Shown: piece by piece, positions 34,273 to 42,167 of the stretch
Layout: every line of letters begins with the position of its first letter
How positions within the stretch are numbered: position 1 is the stretch's first letter
Source: Streptomyces sp. NBC_00775
Lineage (GTDB): Bacteria > Actinomycetota > Actinomycetes > Streptomycetales > Streptomycetaceae
Length of the DNA: 64,000 bases
Reading direction: 5' to 3'
Assembly: GCF_036347135.1 (NCBI RefSeq)
Contig: NZ_CP108938.1
Coordinates: forward strand, 10,974,001-11,038,000
Program-made: the position numbers and the translations under genes
Notes under the pieces: generated by a model
What the model was told of the DNA's origin: nothing
Database searches by the model: none
The model's input: only the letters and a program-made list of their open reading frames with translations

Positions 34273-34609
34273 GCCGATTCTGCTGAGGATCGAAGCAGAC
34301 CAGTCCCATCGAGTCCGCGAGGGCCGCTGCATGGGCAGAGACCTCCTCAGCCACGCTCCAACTCATCGGGAAGTAGACGAGCGGACCACCGGCCCCGCCG
34401 ATCAACGGTCCTGCGGCCCAGGGCGAGGCGTCCTCCACATCTTCAGTCACGTCACCCCATCGCTCCACAAGCGCGGCAACGTAAGCCGCAATGCGCTCGG
34501 TTGGAGGATGGCCCACCTCTGTGTCCAGGTAGAGGTCGGTGAAGGCTCGGCCGGCGGTCCTGTCATCCGCCGGCTGCTCTCCTTCCCACACGGCCAAGTC
34601 GTAACTCAT
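34262..34609 (-). CDS. Hypothetical Streptomyces protein (SYDLAVWEG type)
   Basis: 115 residues from ATG 34609. The N terminus SYDLAVWEGEQPADDRTAGR and the aromatic, acidic pattern (DLYLDTEVGHPPTERIAAYV, then GPLVYFPMSWSVAEEVSAHA and GLVCFDPQQNRLRP) belong to a widespread actinobacterial family of unknown function, often found beside SUKH genes. It overlaps the IS5 remnant end by about 10 bp. Confidence 0.75.
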   Translation of the reverse strand: MSYDLAVWEGEQPADDRTAGRAFTDLYLDTEVGHPPTERIAAYVAALVERWGDVTEDVEDASPWAAGPLIGGAGGPLVYFPMSWSVAEEVSAHAAALADSMGLVCFDPQQNRLRP

Positions 34610-34639
34610 GCCCCGGAGGCTCACAGAACGCCCACTTAG

Positions 34640-34700
34640 AGGCCATCTCATTTGGCGAGTCTGCGGTAGCAGATGAGGGTGCAGGCGGAGATGTTGGTCG
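34640..34700 (-). mobile_element. IS5-type transposase tail and end remnant
   Basis: On the minus strand ISACTLICYRRLAK followed by a stop matches the last residues of an IS5-family transposase, and CATTTGGCGAG with flanking bases resembles the element end. Only about 60 bp survive. Confidence 0.5.
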
Positions 34701-34707
34701 CACCCGC

Positions 34708-35484
34708 TCAGCCGGCCGAAGTGTTCTGTGTCGCCTCGCGTGCCTCGGTGAGGGCTCGCTGCCTGAGGTTGCCGCCGAACAACTGAATCGTGGTGGCGGC
34801 CAGGATGTCGTCCCTGCCGATGGTCCGCCCGTCCCCCCTGCGGGCGGACAAGGCCCGGAGGGAATCCTTGAGGAACGGGGGTGGGGCCGGTTCGCCCGAC
34901 ATCACTAGGGTGACCGTACCGAAACGATTGACCCCGCCCTCGCGGACGACCATGGCCGTGTCCCGGGCGAGGTCCGTCAGGAACACGCTCGCGATTCCGT
35001 CCAGTTCGCGGACCATCGCCGGGACGGCCGTCGCCCCCTGGCTCCACAGCAGCTTCTTGACCCCGGCCTCGAACCTGTGGGCGCCGACCACAGCACTCGG
35101 TTTGCGCGACCTGCTGCGCTTACGAGAAGGCATGATGACACCCTCGGCGTCGTACAGGACACCGGTCAGGCCTTGAAACGTCGGGCTGTGGTCGTACCAC
35201 TTGTCCCCCACCTCGAGCTCGACGTTCCGGTCGATCGCCGAGAGAAGGTCCCCGGGAATCAGCTTCTTCCGGGCCTCCGCCGCCGCTCTCCTCGCGCCGT
35301 CGATGATCTCCGTCAGCACTGTCCGCGTCACCGACGCGGCGGCCCACGCGGCCGACCGAGAGACGTGCATCGGGGTCACGTCCCTGAACACCGCTTTGAC
35401 GAGAGAAGGCTTGAACGGCGAGACATCCATGACCGAGGCGGTCTCGGGACCGCTGCGCTCAGGGCGTACGGGCTGTGCGGTCAT
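34708..35484 (-). CDS. Histone-fold doublet, H2A-like then H2B-like
   Basis: 258 residues. First half: alpha1 24-35, alpha2 42-72 (SAAWAAASVTRTVLTEIIDG, RRAAAEARK), loop LIPG 75-78 and alpha3 DLLSAIDRNVEL. This aligns with H2A (LTAEVLELAGNAARDNKK, RIIPRHIQLAIRNDEEL). Residues 104-123 (QGLTGVLYDAEGVIMPSRKR) mirror the H2A docking segment GGVLPNIQAVLLPKK. Second half: helix 136-148, helix 154-182, a 35-residue insert, TIGRDDILAATTIQLFGGNL and RQRALTEAREATQNTS, matching the H2B order (TITSREIQTAVRLLLPGEL, KHAVSEGTKAVTKYTS). A basic linker RKRSRSRK joins them. It would be expected to bind DNA as a pseudo-dimer. The comparison is by eye and from memory. Neighbours are IS5 remnants and telomere-gene relics. 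Confidence 0.6.
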   Translation of the reverse strand: MTAQPVRPERSGPETASVMDVSPFKPSLVKAVFRDVTPMHVSRSAAWAAASVTRTVLTEIIDGARRAAAEARKKLIPGDLLSAIDRNVELEVGDKWYDHSPTFQGLTGVLYDAEGVIMPSRKRSRSRKPSAVVGAHRFEAGVKKLLWSQGATAVPAMVRELDGIASVFLTDLARDTAMVVREGGVNRFGTVTLVMSGEPAPPPFLKDSLRALSARRGDGRTIGRDDILAATTIQLFGGNLRQRALTEAREATQNTSAG

Positions 35485-35809
35485 CGGAAGGAACGCTCCC
35501 TGCTGTCGGAGTCATCAGAGGCCCACACTTCACCACGCAGACCCGCTCTCTTCGCCCATCCTCCGTCGAAGCGGCACCCGGTCAAGGGTCTGACGGGCAC
35601 ATCCCAACGGCCGGGCCGATGATTAGCCACCTCCCGCACGCCCTCGTACCGTGGCACCTGCGTCCCCCGTCCGGCTGTACCCCGTTCTCCCTGGCCCCTG
35701 CCACTGAGGAGGAGCGGCCGGTGAAGCGCACGCAGGACGACAAGTGGGCGGCCAACCTGCGGGGCGGCGAAGGCGTTCCACGCCCGCGGGGGCACTTGAA
35801 CGTGCCCCG
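35485..35809. other. Upstream region of histone-like gene, no gene
   Basis: About 325 bp with no supported coding sequence. It presumably holds the promoter of the histone-like gene (minus strand). A plus-strand frame starting near 35720 (RTQDDKWAANLRGGEGVPRP) is not recognised. Confidence 0.4.
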
Positions 35810-36070
35810 CAGGGCCTGCGGCAGCAGATGAGGGTGCAGTCGATGCTGGTGAAGGCGAGGAAGTGGTCGGCTTTGCGTTCGTAGCGTCGGTGGAGGCGGC
35901 GGCAGCCGGCGAGTCAGGCCATGGTGGGTGCTCTACGGTCCAGCGGTGGCGGCCCAGTCGTCCGGCTGCCCACCCCGGCCCTCCAACCACGGCGGAACCG
36001 GCATCGCGTCACGCACAACTGCCCACTCCGCGTCCGTCATGTCGGAGGGATACCTCAGCCGCCTGTGCGG
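35810..36070 (-). mobile_element. IS5-type element remnant, ends joined by internal deletion
   Basis: Reading the minus strand, RYPSDMTDAEWAVVRDAMPV and PPWLEGRGGQP (transposase N terminus) are followed within a few bases by LAGCRRLHRRYERKADHFLA and FTSIDCTLICCRR (C terminus). The whole DDE core is deleted, leaving a roughly 260-bp scar. Confidence 0.75.
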
Positions 36071-36190
36071 CCGATCCCCCGCGTTCCCGAACCGATGAGC
36101 GAGGCAATCACACTCACGGGCAACCGAGTTGGACGATGCGGGACACACGGCGGAAGACTGCGACAACAGGGCCCCCTGTTGCTCGGTCGG

Positions 36191-36270
36191 ATTTGAACAC
36201 CCACAAGCTGTGCAGGAGGCCCTGTCTCCATGCGCGCACGGCTAGGAGACCACCCAACCGGGCGACAGGC
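36191..36270 (+). repeat. Diverged repeat copy A (pair with 37071-37150)
   Basis: This 80-bp stretch and 37071-37150 share the order GATTYGA…ACACCCACRA, AGGAGGCC…TCTCCATG, GAxxACCCRACCG. They flank the SUKH gene. The central GGAGGCC…CTCC can form a small hairpin ahead of an ATG. Function not recognised. Confidence 0.5.
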
Positions 36271-36310
36271 GTAGAAGTCGCGCTCGCCTGGATCGGTAGC
36301 AGATGCCTTG

Positions 36311-36985
36311 CTATCGGTCCAGGCCGCAGGCAGCCTCGGCGGCCGTGAGCCACCCGAGGTACCAACCAGCGAAGTCCGACAGAGACCCGCCAGCGTCACG
36401 TATCGGATGCAGATCCTTGCCGTCGGAGCGCGGGTCACGCCACATTCGGCCGCGCTCCGATCCCGTGACAACCAGCCAGGCCGTCAGCCCGCAGCCCTCA
36501 TCACACAGGCAAAGCGCCCCGGCAGTGAAGCGCGGGTCGTACTGCACATCTGCCAGACGCTCCTCCCACGCCTCAAAGGCTGCTTCGAGATCGGCGAGGT
36601 CGTCGAACTCCTCCCTAAACGGCCGCTCGGCCAGGATCCCTGCCGCTGTCTCCGGATCCGCCCCTCCCGGAAACACCTCGGCAACCACGCCCGGCTCGAC
36701 CTCCTCAGGGGCATCTCCGTTCCAGCGCCAACCGCCGGAACCCTCGCGCCGCACCGGAAAAACGCCGTAAGCCGGGCCAGCCCCGCCAGCTCCGACGTGC
36801 AGCAGGAACGAGCGATAGTCCTCGGGCAGCTCAACACCCAACCACGCCTCGAGATCGGCTACCTCGGCCGCCGTCAGAGGTACATCGAGTGCAAAGCCGT
36901 GCCCCATCGCCCCGAACACCTTGTCGCTGCCCGGGACTGCGGCCAGAGCCAGAACCCGCTCGCGTACCCCGGTCCAGTCGGTCAT
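36311..36985 (-). CDS. SMI1/KNR4 (SUKH) family protein
   Basis: 224 residues from ATG 36985. The SUKH core is clear: LTAAEVADLEAWLGVELPED, YRSFLLHVGAGGAGPAYGVF. It is followed by LCLCDEGCGLTAWLVVTGSE and FAGWYLGWLTAAE, the typical C-terminal half. SUKH proteins are immunity proteins of polymorphic toxin systems or general binding modules. No toxin gene is adjacent, so it may be an orphan immunity protein. A Streptomyces-type N-terminal helix (MTDWTGVRERVLALAAVPG) supports the chosen start. Confidence 0.85.
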   Translation of the reverse strand: MTDWTGVRERVLALAAVPGSDKVFGAMGHGFALDVPLTAAEVADLEAWLGVELPEDYRSFLLHVGAGGAGPAYGVFPVRREGSGGWRWNGDAPEEVEPGVVAEVFPGGADPETAAGILAERPFREEFDDLADLEAAFEAWEERLADVQYDPRFTAGALCLCDEGCGLTAWLVVTGSERGRMWRDPRSDGKDLHPIRDAGGSLSDFAGWYLGWLTAAEAACGLDR

Positions 36986-37070
36986 AGCGCCCGACCCTAT
37001 CGGCTGCCGCCCACCGCCCATGCTCAGGCCTGGCGTGCGCCGGCAGCCAGTCCTGGGTGGGCGAGACCGA

Positions 37071-37150
37071 TTGGATTCGACACCCACGAACTACAGAGGA
37101 GGCCGCGCCTCCATGTTCAGCCAGCCAGAAGATCACCCGACCGATTCGGC
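37071..37150 (+). repeat. Diverged repeat copy B (pair with 36191-36270)
   Basis: Second copy of the repeat described at 36191: conserved ACACCCACGAACT, GAGGAGGCC, CTCCATG and GATCACCCGACCG. It lies between the SUKH and the AIG2-like genes, just upstream of the SUKH start on the opposite strand. Confidence 0.5.
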
Positions 37151-37194
37151 GACCTCGAACTCACGCCCATCGAGATCGATAGAGCAACGACCAC

Positions 37195-37674
37195 TCAACA
37201 AGCAGGCGATTCGCGTTGTGCGACGCGGGCCTTGAAGCGAGCGGTGTAGGCCGTGAGGTGACGATCTGCGAAGTAGTCGGCCTGCCAGTTGTAGGGGAGA
37301 ACCTCCCCGTCGGGCCAGACGCAGGCCCATCCCGTCAGGCCCTCCGCGAGAGTGATCTCGCGAAGGTCGTATCGGTCGTCCTCGAAGTCGTCGAGGATCT
37401 TCCACTCGGTCGGCGTCAAGTCCTCCATGAGGAGGCCGGTCGCGGTGGCCCCTGGAGCCGCGACCAGGCCGGGGTAGACCCGGCGTTCGAGCGCGGCGGC
37501 GCGCCATCCGGGCGCGGCCGTTGGCCTGCCAGATGGTATTCGACCGATCAGTGCTTCCAGGACCGTCGGGAATTGCAGCGTTCCATATACGAAGAGAGCG
37601 CCTGGCTCGGAGGCCAGACGATCCCGGGAGCCCGCGGTCAGCGCGACCGGGGCCTCAGAGTGAGGGTGGCGCAT
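37195..37674 (-). CDS. Gamma-glutamylcyclotransferase-like (AIG2 family) protein
   Basis: 159 residues. The family signature LFVYGTLQFPTVLEALIGR near residue 27 forms the substrate loop, and LTPTEWKILDDFEDDRYDLR carries the acidic catalytic-type segment, followed by ACVWPDGEVLPYNWQADYF. Members release 5-oxoproline from gamma-glutamyl compounds or act on related amides. The 3' third is duplicated as a broken fragment at 39590-39775. Confidence 0.87.
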   Translation of the reverse strand: MRHPHSEAPVALTAGSRDRLASEPGALFVYGTLQFPTVLEALIGRIPSGRPTAAPGWRAAALERRVYPGLVAAPGATATGLLMEDLTPTEWKILDDFEDDRYDLREITLAEGLTGWACVWPDGEVLPYNWQADYFADRHLTAYTARFKARVAQRESPAC

Positions 37675-37746
37675 ACAGGTCTTCCTTGATCAGCTAGAGG
37701 GCAGGAACATTGCGTCGTAGACGGGGCTCTCCGGCGCGTGCTTGAT

Positions 37747-38235
37747 CTATCCCATCATGCTGTAGCCCCAGCGAAGGTATGCATCGTGGGCAGGCTGGTT
37801 GTCGATGATGCAGGTGAGAGTCGTGATCGTCTCCGCGCGTCCGGCGATGATCGTGTCGTGCAGCTGCCTGCCGAGGCCCTGATTCGTGCGATTGGGACGC
37901 ACCATCAGCTCTCGGAGCCAGAAGATCTGTCCGTCCTCGGCCGCACGACGGAGTTCTTCAGGGCGGTCGTCGCCGAGTGACACCCACCAGGCCCTGTCCG
38001 ACGCCAAGGTCACGCCATGGACGTAGCCGATGATCTGCCCGTCCTGGCTCGCGGTGACGGTCTCGAAGCCGGGCATGTCGAAAGCAGCGAGCAGACTGTC
38101 ACGGTACGACTGGACGGAGAAGAACGGGTCTCCGATGTACGGAGGCACGTTGTACACCTCCGCGTAGACGTCGACCAGCTCTTCCAAGACGGCCTTGGCC
38201 GTAGTCCCGTCATGCCGCTGAAACTGCGCGTCCAC
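37747..38235 (-). CDS. GNAT-family N-acetyltransferase
   Basis: 162 residues from GTG 38235 (GAAGGGAAG ten bases upstream). GNAT order is visible: ELVDVYAEVYNVPPYIGDPF, FETVTASQDGQIIGYVHGVT (beta4), FWLRELMVRPNRTNQGLGRQLHD with the acetyl-CoA loop RxxGxGxxL-like TNQGLGRQL, then TLTCIIDNQPAHDAYLRWGY. Substrate unknown. Followed on the same strand by the AIG2-like gene. Confidence 0.88.
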   Translation of the reverse strand: MDAQFQRHDGTTAKAVLEELVDVYAEVYNVPPYIGDPFFSVQSYRDSLLAAFDMPGFETVTASQDGQIIGYVHGVTLASDRAWWVSLGDDRPEELRRAAEDGQIFWLRELMVRPNRTNQGLGRQLHDTIIAGRAETITTLTCIIDNQPAHDAYLRWGYSMMG

Positions 38236-38263
38236 TCTGTGCGACTTCCCTTCAATGCGATGA

Positions 38264-39256
38264 TCACGCGACGCATTCGCGGATCTGTTCCAACGGGTCC
38301 CGTACCTCGCTGCTGCGGTGGTGCGGGGCCAGTCCATCCCGGACGATCGTCAGCTGCTGGACTGTGCGCGCCGAGCGCATGCCGCCCTGGATCAGCCGGA
38401 GCGACTCCGCTGCCGCGTCGACGCTGTGGTTGAGATCTCCGGTCGACAGAGCGGCGGCGGACAGCCGGCCGAGGCACATCCCCCGGTTCCGGGAATGCGC
38501 AATGTCCTGCAACGCCTCGGATCGTGCGAGGAGCTTCTGTGCCCGGAGGTTCTGTCCGAGGTCGAGTCGGCACATTCCTTCGAGGCATACCAGTTCGGCC
38601 TCGTTGAGGAAGGTCGTCCAGTCCGGGTCGCGGTCGTCCAGCCCGCGTTCCCATTCCTTCCAGGCGCGCCGGATGCTCGCCTCGCAGGAGATGTCATCAC
38701 CCACCGTCGCGTGGCCCTGGGCCTCTCGGATAGCGAGGAGCGCCGCTACGCGCGGCGGCGCGGACCATTCCTGGGCGTGAGCCCGTGCGAGCCGCGCGAA
38801 GCGTACGGCCTCCCTGCCCTTGCTCAGGTCCACGGCCTGGCGCGCCATGTTGCTGAGGGTGCGGCTGGCAAGCGCGTCGTCGCCCGTGAAGTTGGCAGTG
38901 TTCAAGGCTTCGGAGAAGTAGGCACGGGCCTCCGCTTGGAGTCCGGCGTCGTAACAGAACCAGCCCAAGCTGGTCGTGAACTTTCCGGCAACAGTGTGGA
39001 GTTGTCGGCCGAGCTTGTCGTCGTAGATGCCACGGTCGATCATCTGATGGACCCACATCAGGTGAGCGCGGGTGGGTCGCCACAGGCGATTTCCGCCGAA
39101 CTGCTGGTCGATGGCGTCCATGTCGTCAGCGGCCGTGCGTAGGAGTTCGACTTCGGCTTCGCCGATCCGCCACTCTGATGCGCTGGCTGAGCCGGTGCCT
39201 GGGGACATGAGCCATGGAAGGCTCTGGCTGGCGGCTGGGCCGGCCATGCGTAACAC
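38264..39256 (-). CDS. XRE-regulator TPR domain, N-terminal HTH missing
   Basis: 330 residues that match only the C-terminal, TPR-like sensor half of Streptomyces XRE regulators (RTAADDMDAIDQQFGGNRLW, KFTTSLGWFCYDAGLQAEAR, LSNMARQAVDLSKGREAVRF and AHSRNRGMCLGRLSAAAL). The usual N-terminal 80-100-residue HTH is absent; the first 25 residues (GPAASQSLPWLMSPGTGSAS) are not protein-like. Probably a 5'-truncated gene that may still be made. It lies directly upstream of the GNAT gene. Confidence 0.7.
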   Translation of the reverse strand: MLRMAGPAASQSLPWLMSPGTGSASASEWRIGEAEVELLRTAADDMDAIDQQFGGNRLWRPTRAHLMWVHQMIDRGIYDDKLGRQLHTVAGKFTTSLGWFCYDAGLQAEARAYFSEALNTANFTGDDALASRTLSNMARQAVDLSKGREAVRFARLARAHAQEWSAPPRVAALLAIREAQGHATVGDDISCEASIRRAWKEWERGLDDRDPDWTTFLNEAELVCLEGMCRLDLGQNLRAQKLLARSEALQDIAHSRNRGMCLGRLSAAALSTGDLNHSVDAAAESLRLIQGGMRSARTVQQLTIVRDGLAPHHRSSEVRDPLEQIRECVA

Positions 39257-39354
39257 CCCGCCTCCCTGCCCTCGCAGGCGGTCAGCGGGGGCCGAAGGCG
39301 ACCGGCTTCAGTGTGGAGCGGCAGCCGAGGGCGATTGGGCCCGAGCCAGCCCGC

Positions 39355-39495
39355 ATCCACACTGACGACTCCCTGAACGCTGGCTCGACGCATCCGATCA
39401 CCGCGCAGGACGCCCGCGCGGCGCTGCTCGACCCGATGGTGCAGGCATGCGGCTTCTGCCGACCGGACACGGAGCTCGGCATCGATCTGGACTGA
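39355..39495 (+). pseudogene. C-terminal stub of a DUF6233-like protein
   Basis: The end of the plus-strand frame reads THPITAQDARAALLDPMVQA, then CGFCRPDTELGIDLD-stop, the characteristic tail of Streptomyces DUF6233 proteins with its CxxC. No upstream domain is present. Confidence 0.55.
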
Positions 39496-39589
39496 GCTGG
39501 ACGGGGGCTGGCCAGCCACTGCGGCACCCTGCCCGCTGATGTGTTCGGCCTCCCCTTCGGGGAGGCCGAACCACGCAACTGATCAGCAG

Positions 39590-39775
39590 GCAGGCGATTC
39601 GCGTTGTGCGGCGCGGGCCTTGAACCGAGTGGTGTAGGCCGCGAGGTGACGGTCTGTGAAGTAGTCGGCCTGCCAGTTGTAGGGGAGGACCTCCCCGTGG
39701 GGCCAGAGGTACGCCCATCCCGTCAGCCCCTCCGAGAAGGTCGTATCGGTCGACCTCCAAGCCGTCGAGGATGAG
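39590..39775 (-). pseudogene. Duplicated 3' fragment of the AIG2-like gene
   Basis: Nucleotide sequence closely follows 37195-37390, including the identical stop context. On the minus strand it reads WPHGEVLPYNWQADYFTDRH and TTRFKARAAQRESPAC-stop. The 5' two thirds are absent and the segment upstream has frame breaks. A partial gene duplication with divergence. Confidence 0.8.
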
Positions 39776-39798
39776 GACCAGCGAACGCTACCGGTCCA

Positions 39799-40683
39799 TT
39801 ACATGATTCCCTTCCAGCGCCACGGGCGCGGAGTTGCGCGGCCGCGCAGACAATTCACGCGGTACTGCGCCTCGGCGCGCCACTCCGGCCGCGTCGCGGC
39901 GTGCTGGGCCGCGTATGTAGCCATCCTCAGCTCCCTTGCCCCTGCGAGTAGTTCGTAACCCTCCCACTGCGTCACGTCGGCACCGTAGAGCGAGCAGAAT
40001 TCGGCGTACTCGGCTGCGGACACCGCGCCGGTCGTGGTCATCTTCACCGCTGTTGAGACGAGGTCCCACTCTGGTGGCCCGACGGACACTCGCTCGAAGT
40101 CCATGAGCCTGGGCCCCGCGTCGGTACCAGCGACGTTGCCCACCCACGCGTCACCGTGCACGACGCACTCGGGCAGCCCGGCCGGTCGCTGGTTCCACCG
40201 CTCGCTGAGTTCGGCACGTCGACGGTGTAGCCAGGCGCGATCGTCATCCGACAGGGTGGTGGCCGCGTCGATCCGTTCGGCTATCCGCACGAACGGATCC
40301 AGACGGCCCAGTGTGAACTTGGGAACCGGAAGGGGGTGGAGCCGCTTGAGAAGGTTCACCACGTCGAGGACGGTGCCGTTCTCGTACGGCGGTAGCTCCT
40401 CCCAGAACGTCACCGGCCGGTCCTGGGGCTTGACGGGCTGATCGACCGGCAGCGCACGAACAGCAGGCACCTCGTTCTCTGCGAGCCAACGAGCTACGCG
40501 GACTTCGCGGACTGCGGCCTCCCACTGCCCGGGGCGCGCGATCCTTACGATCACACCCTGGTTGGGGAGGCGCCAGATCTCGTTCTCGGCGATGCGTAGC
40601 GGCTCGGCGCCCGCCGCGTCGAATCCTGCCTCGGCGCAGGCGTCCTCCAGGATCGAGCGGGACGCGTTGACCGAGATCGCCAT
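39799..40683 (-). CDS. Aminoglycoside/choline-kinase-like phosphotransferase
   Basis: 294 residues from ATG 40683. APH-family motifs are present: the catalytic loop CVVHGDAWVGNV (HGDxxxxN), then the metal-binding RLMDFERVSVGPPEWDLVST (DFE…P..D). The N-lobe reads IWRLPNQGVIVRIARPGQWE. The substrate cannot be predicted; the absence of neighbouring antibiotic genes argues against a specific resistance role. Its first 133 bases overlap the read-through tail of the XRE gene upstream. Confidence 0.88.
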   Translation of the reverse strand: MAISVNASRSILEDACAEAGFDAAGAEPLRIAENEIWRLPNQGVIVRIARPGQWEAAVREVRVARWLAENEVPAVRALPVDQPVKPQDRPVTFWEELPPYENGTVLDVVNLLKRLHPLPVPKFTLGRLDPFVRIAERIDAATTLSDDDRAWLHRRRAELSERWNQRPAGLPECVVHGDAWVGNVAGTDAGPRLMDFERVSVGPPEWDLVSTAVKMTTTGAVSAAEYAEFCSLYGADVTQWEGYELLAGARELRMATYAAQHAATRPEWRAEAQYRVNCLRGRATPRPWRWKGIM

Positions 40684-42083
40684 GCCTGCAAGGTAGCGGT
40701 GATCCGATCGCGCAGGTAGGCCGCTTCTTGCAACTGACGGTGTTGGCCGGCGAAACGTCCGAGTTCCTTGAGATCGTCGGCGGCACGTCGAGAGGTGAGG
40801 CGCCCCACGTCGTCGAGAGCCCGGTGCCCCAGCGCAGTGGCCTGGTGGGGGTCGCCCGTTGCCATCTCCAGGCTGGCCCATTTGGTGCACGAGATCGCGC
40901 GCGAGCGTGCAAAGTCGTTGCCGTGACCGGCGACCGCGATTTCGAACCGGCGACCGGCTTGGCCAGGGTTCTGGCCGGCGTTGATCGACAGATCGAAAAG
41001 CGCGTGAGCGGTGTCACCATGGTGCTGCGCCTCGTCGTAGTACGCCATCCACGGGGGGTCTACTGCTGGGTCCCGCTGGGCGAAGGCGTCGTCTGCCGCG
41101 CCGACCGCGGCAATGGTGCCCTGAACGTCGCGCATCTTGCCGAATGCTCGGGCTCGCGCGCTATGCAGCATGGCCCTCTCGGTGGCCGTGATCCGATCCG
41201 ACCGGACCAACCCCTTCTCTGCGTACGTCAGGCCGCTGTCGGGGTCTCCGATCCAGATCGCCTGTCGTGCCAGGAAGGAGAACGTCTTGGCGCGCAGGTG
41301 CCAGTCGCCGGCCTCCTCCGCGCACTCAGAGGCAATCTTGAAGGCGACCCTGGCGTCGTCGTGGGCGTAGGCGTCGAAGTGCGATGCGCCGACCACGATG
41401 CCCAACCGGGCTACTGCTGCCTGGAGTTCACTGACGAGCGCCTCTGGGCAAGGGATGGAGAGCAGGCCCACGGCCCACTCCATGGCCCGGCTCGCGAGGA
41501 CACCGACAAGGCCACCGCCGCCGTGGGCGTTGTCCCCGCGGTGGATGTCGTCCGCGGCCTTGAGGATCTGCGCGATCTCCTGTGGCCGGATGCGGGCAGG
41601 AGGCTGCGGCGGAGCTGTCGGAGCGACGAGGGAGGCAAGGTCTATCGGGGCGAAGGCAGCCAGGCTGCTGGCAGCCAGGAAGGCGCGACGGTCCACAGGC
41701 GCAGAGCTCCCAGATGGTGATGGGGTATCACTGCCCAGGATGCGGTCTGTTCGGGCAGGAATGGCCACCTCCGCCCCCTGGCGGAGCCTCTTGTCGGCAT
41801 CAGCCCTCTTTTTATCGGCATCAGCCGACCCGAAGGCCATGGGCCAGGACTCGGTGAACAGGCCATCCGTGCCCAGGACTTCGTCGAGCAGTTCTGCCAG
41901 TTGAAGCTGACAGCTTCGGTACTTCCCCAGCTCGATGTTCAAGATCATGTCATCGCTGACCTGCACTAACTTGCCTAGGTCTTTGGCCGTCAGCTTCTTC
42001 TGTTTGCGATGCTTCCTGAGCATGTAGCCGAACCATGCCTGGGGAGAGGCCCCGGGATTGAGCGTCTTTTCTGGCTGCGGCAT
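40551..42083 (-). CDS. XRE-family regulator with TPR domain
   Basis: 510 residues. The HTH is at about 16-62 (GYMLRKHRKQKKLTAKDLGK, LVQVSDDMILNIELGKYRSC). A hydrophobic stretch VDRRAFLAASSLAAFAPIDL near residue 130, typical of this family, precedes a TPR sensor (DAYAHDDARVAFKIASECAE, TFSFLARQAIWIGDPDSGLT, MLHSARARAFGKMRDVQGTI). The last 43 residues (from about ATLQAWRSRST on) overlap the phosphotransferase N terminus in another frame and do not look native, so the normal stop near 40683 was probably lost by a small shift. Confidence 0.8.
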   Translation of the reverse strand: MPQPEKTLNPGASPQAWFGYMLRKHRKQKKLTAKDLGKLVQVSDDMILNIELGKYRSCQLQLAELLDEVLGTDGLFTESWPMAFGSADADKKRADADKRLRQGAEVAIPARTDRILGSDTPSPSGSSAPVDRRAFLAASSLAAFAPIDLASLVAPTAPPQPPARIRPQEIAQILKAADDIHRGDNAHGGGGLVGVLASRAMEWAVGLLSIPCPEALVSELQAAVARLGIVVGASHFDAYAHDDARVAFKIASECAEEAGDWHLRAKTFSFLARQAIWIGDPDSGLTYAEKGLVRSDRITATERAMLHSARARAFGKMRDVQGTIAAVGAADDAFAQRDPAVDPPWMAYYDEAQHHGDTAHALFDLSINAGQNPGQAGRRFEIAVAGHGNDFARSRAISCTKWASLEMATGDPHQATALGHRALDDVGRLTSRRAADDLKELGRFAGQHRQLQEAAYLRDRITATLQAWRSRSTRPARSWRTPAPRQDSTRRAPSRYASPRTRSGASPTRV

Positions 42084-42167
42084 TCATTGCCCCCGTCCCC
42101 GTGATGCCGATATCTGAAGTTCTCGGCATCAGCTTCTGCACGGCGTCCTTCCGGCCTGACTGAATGG

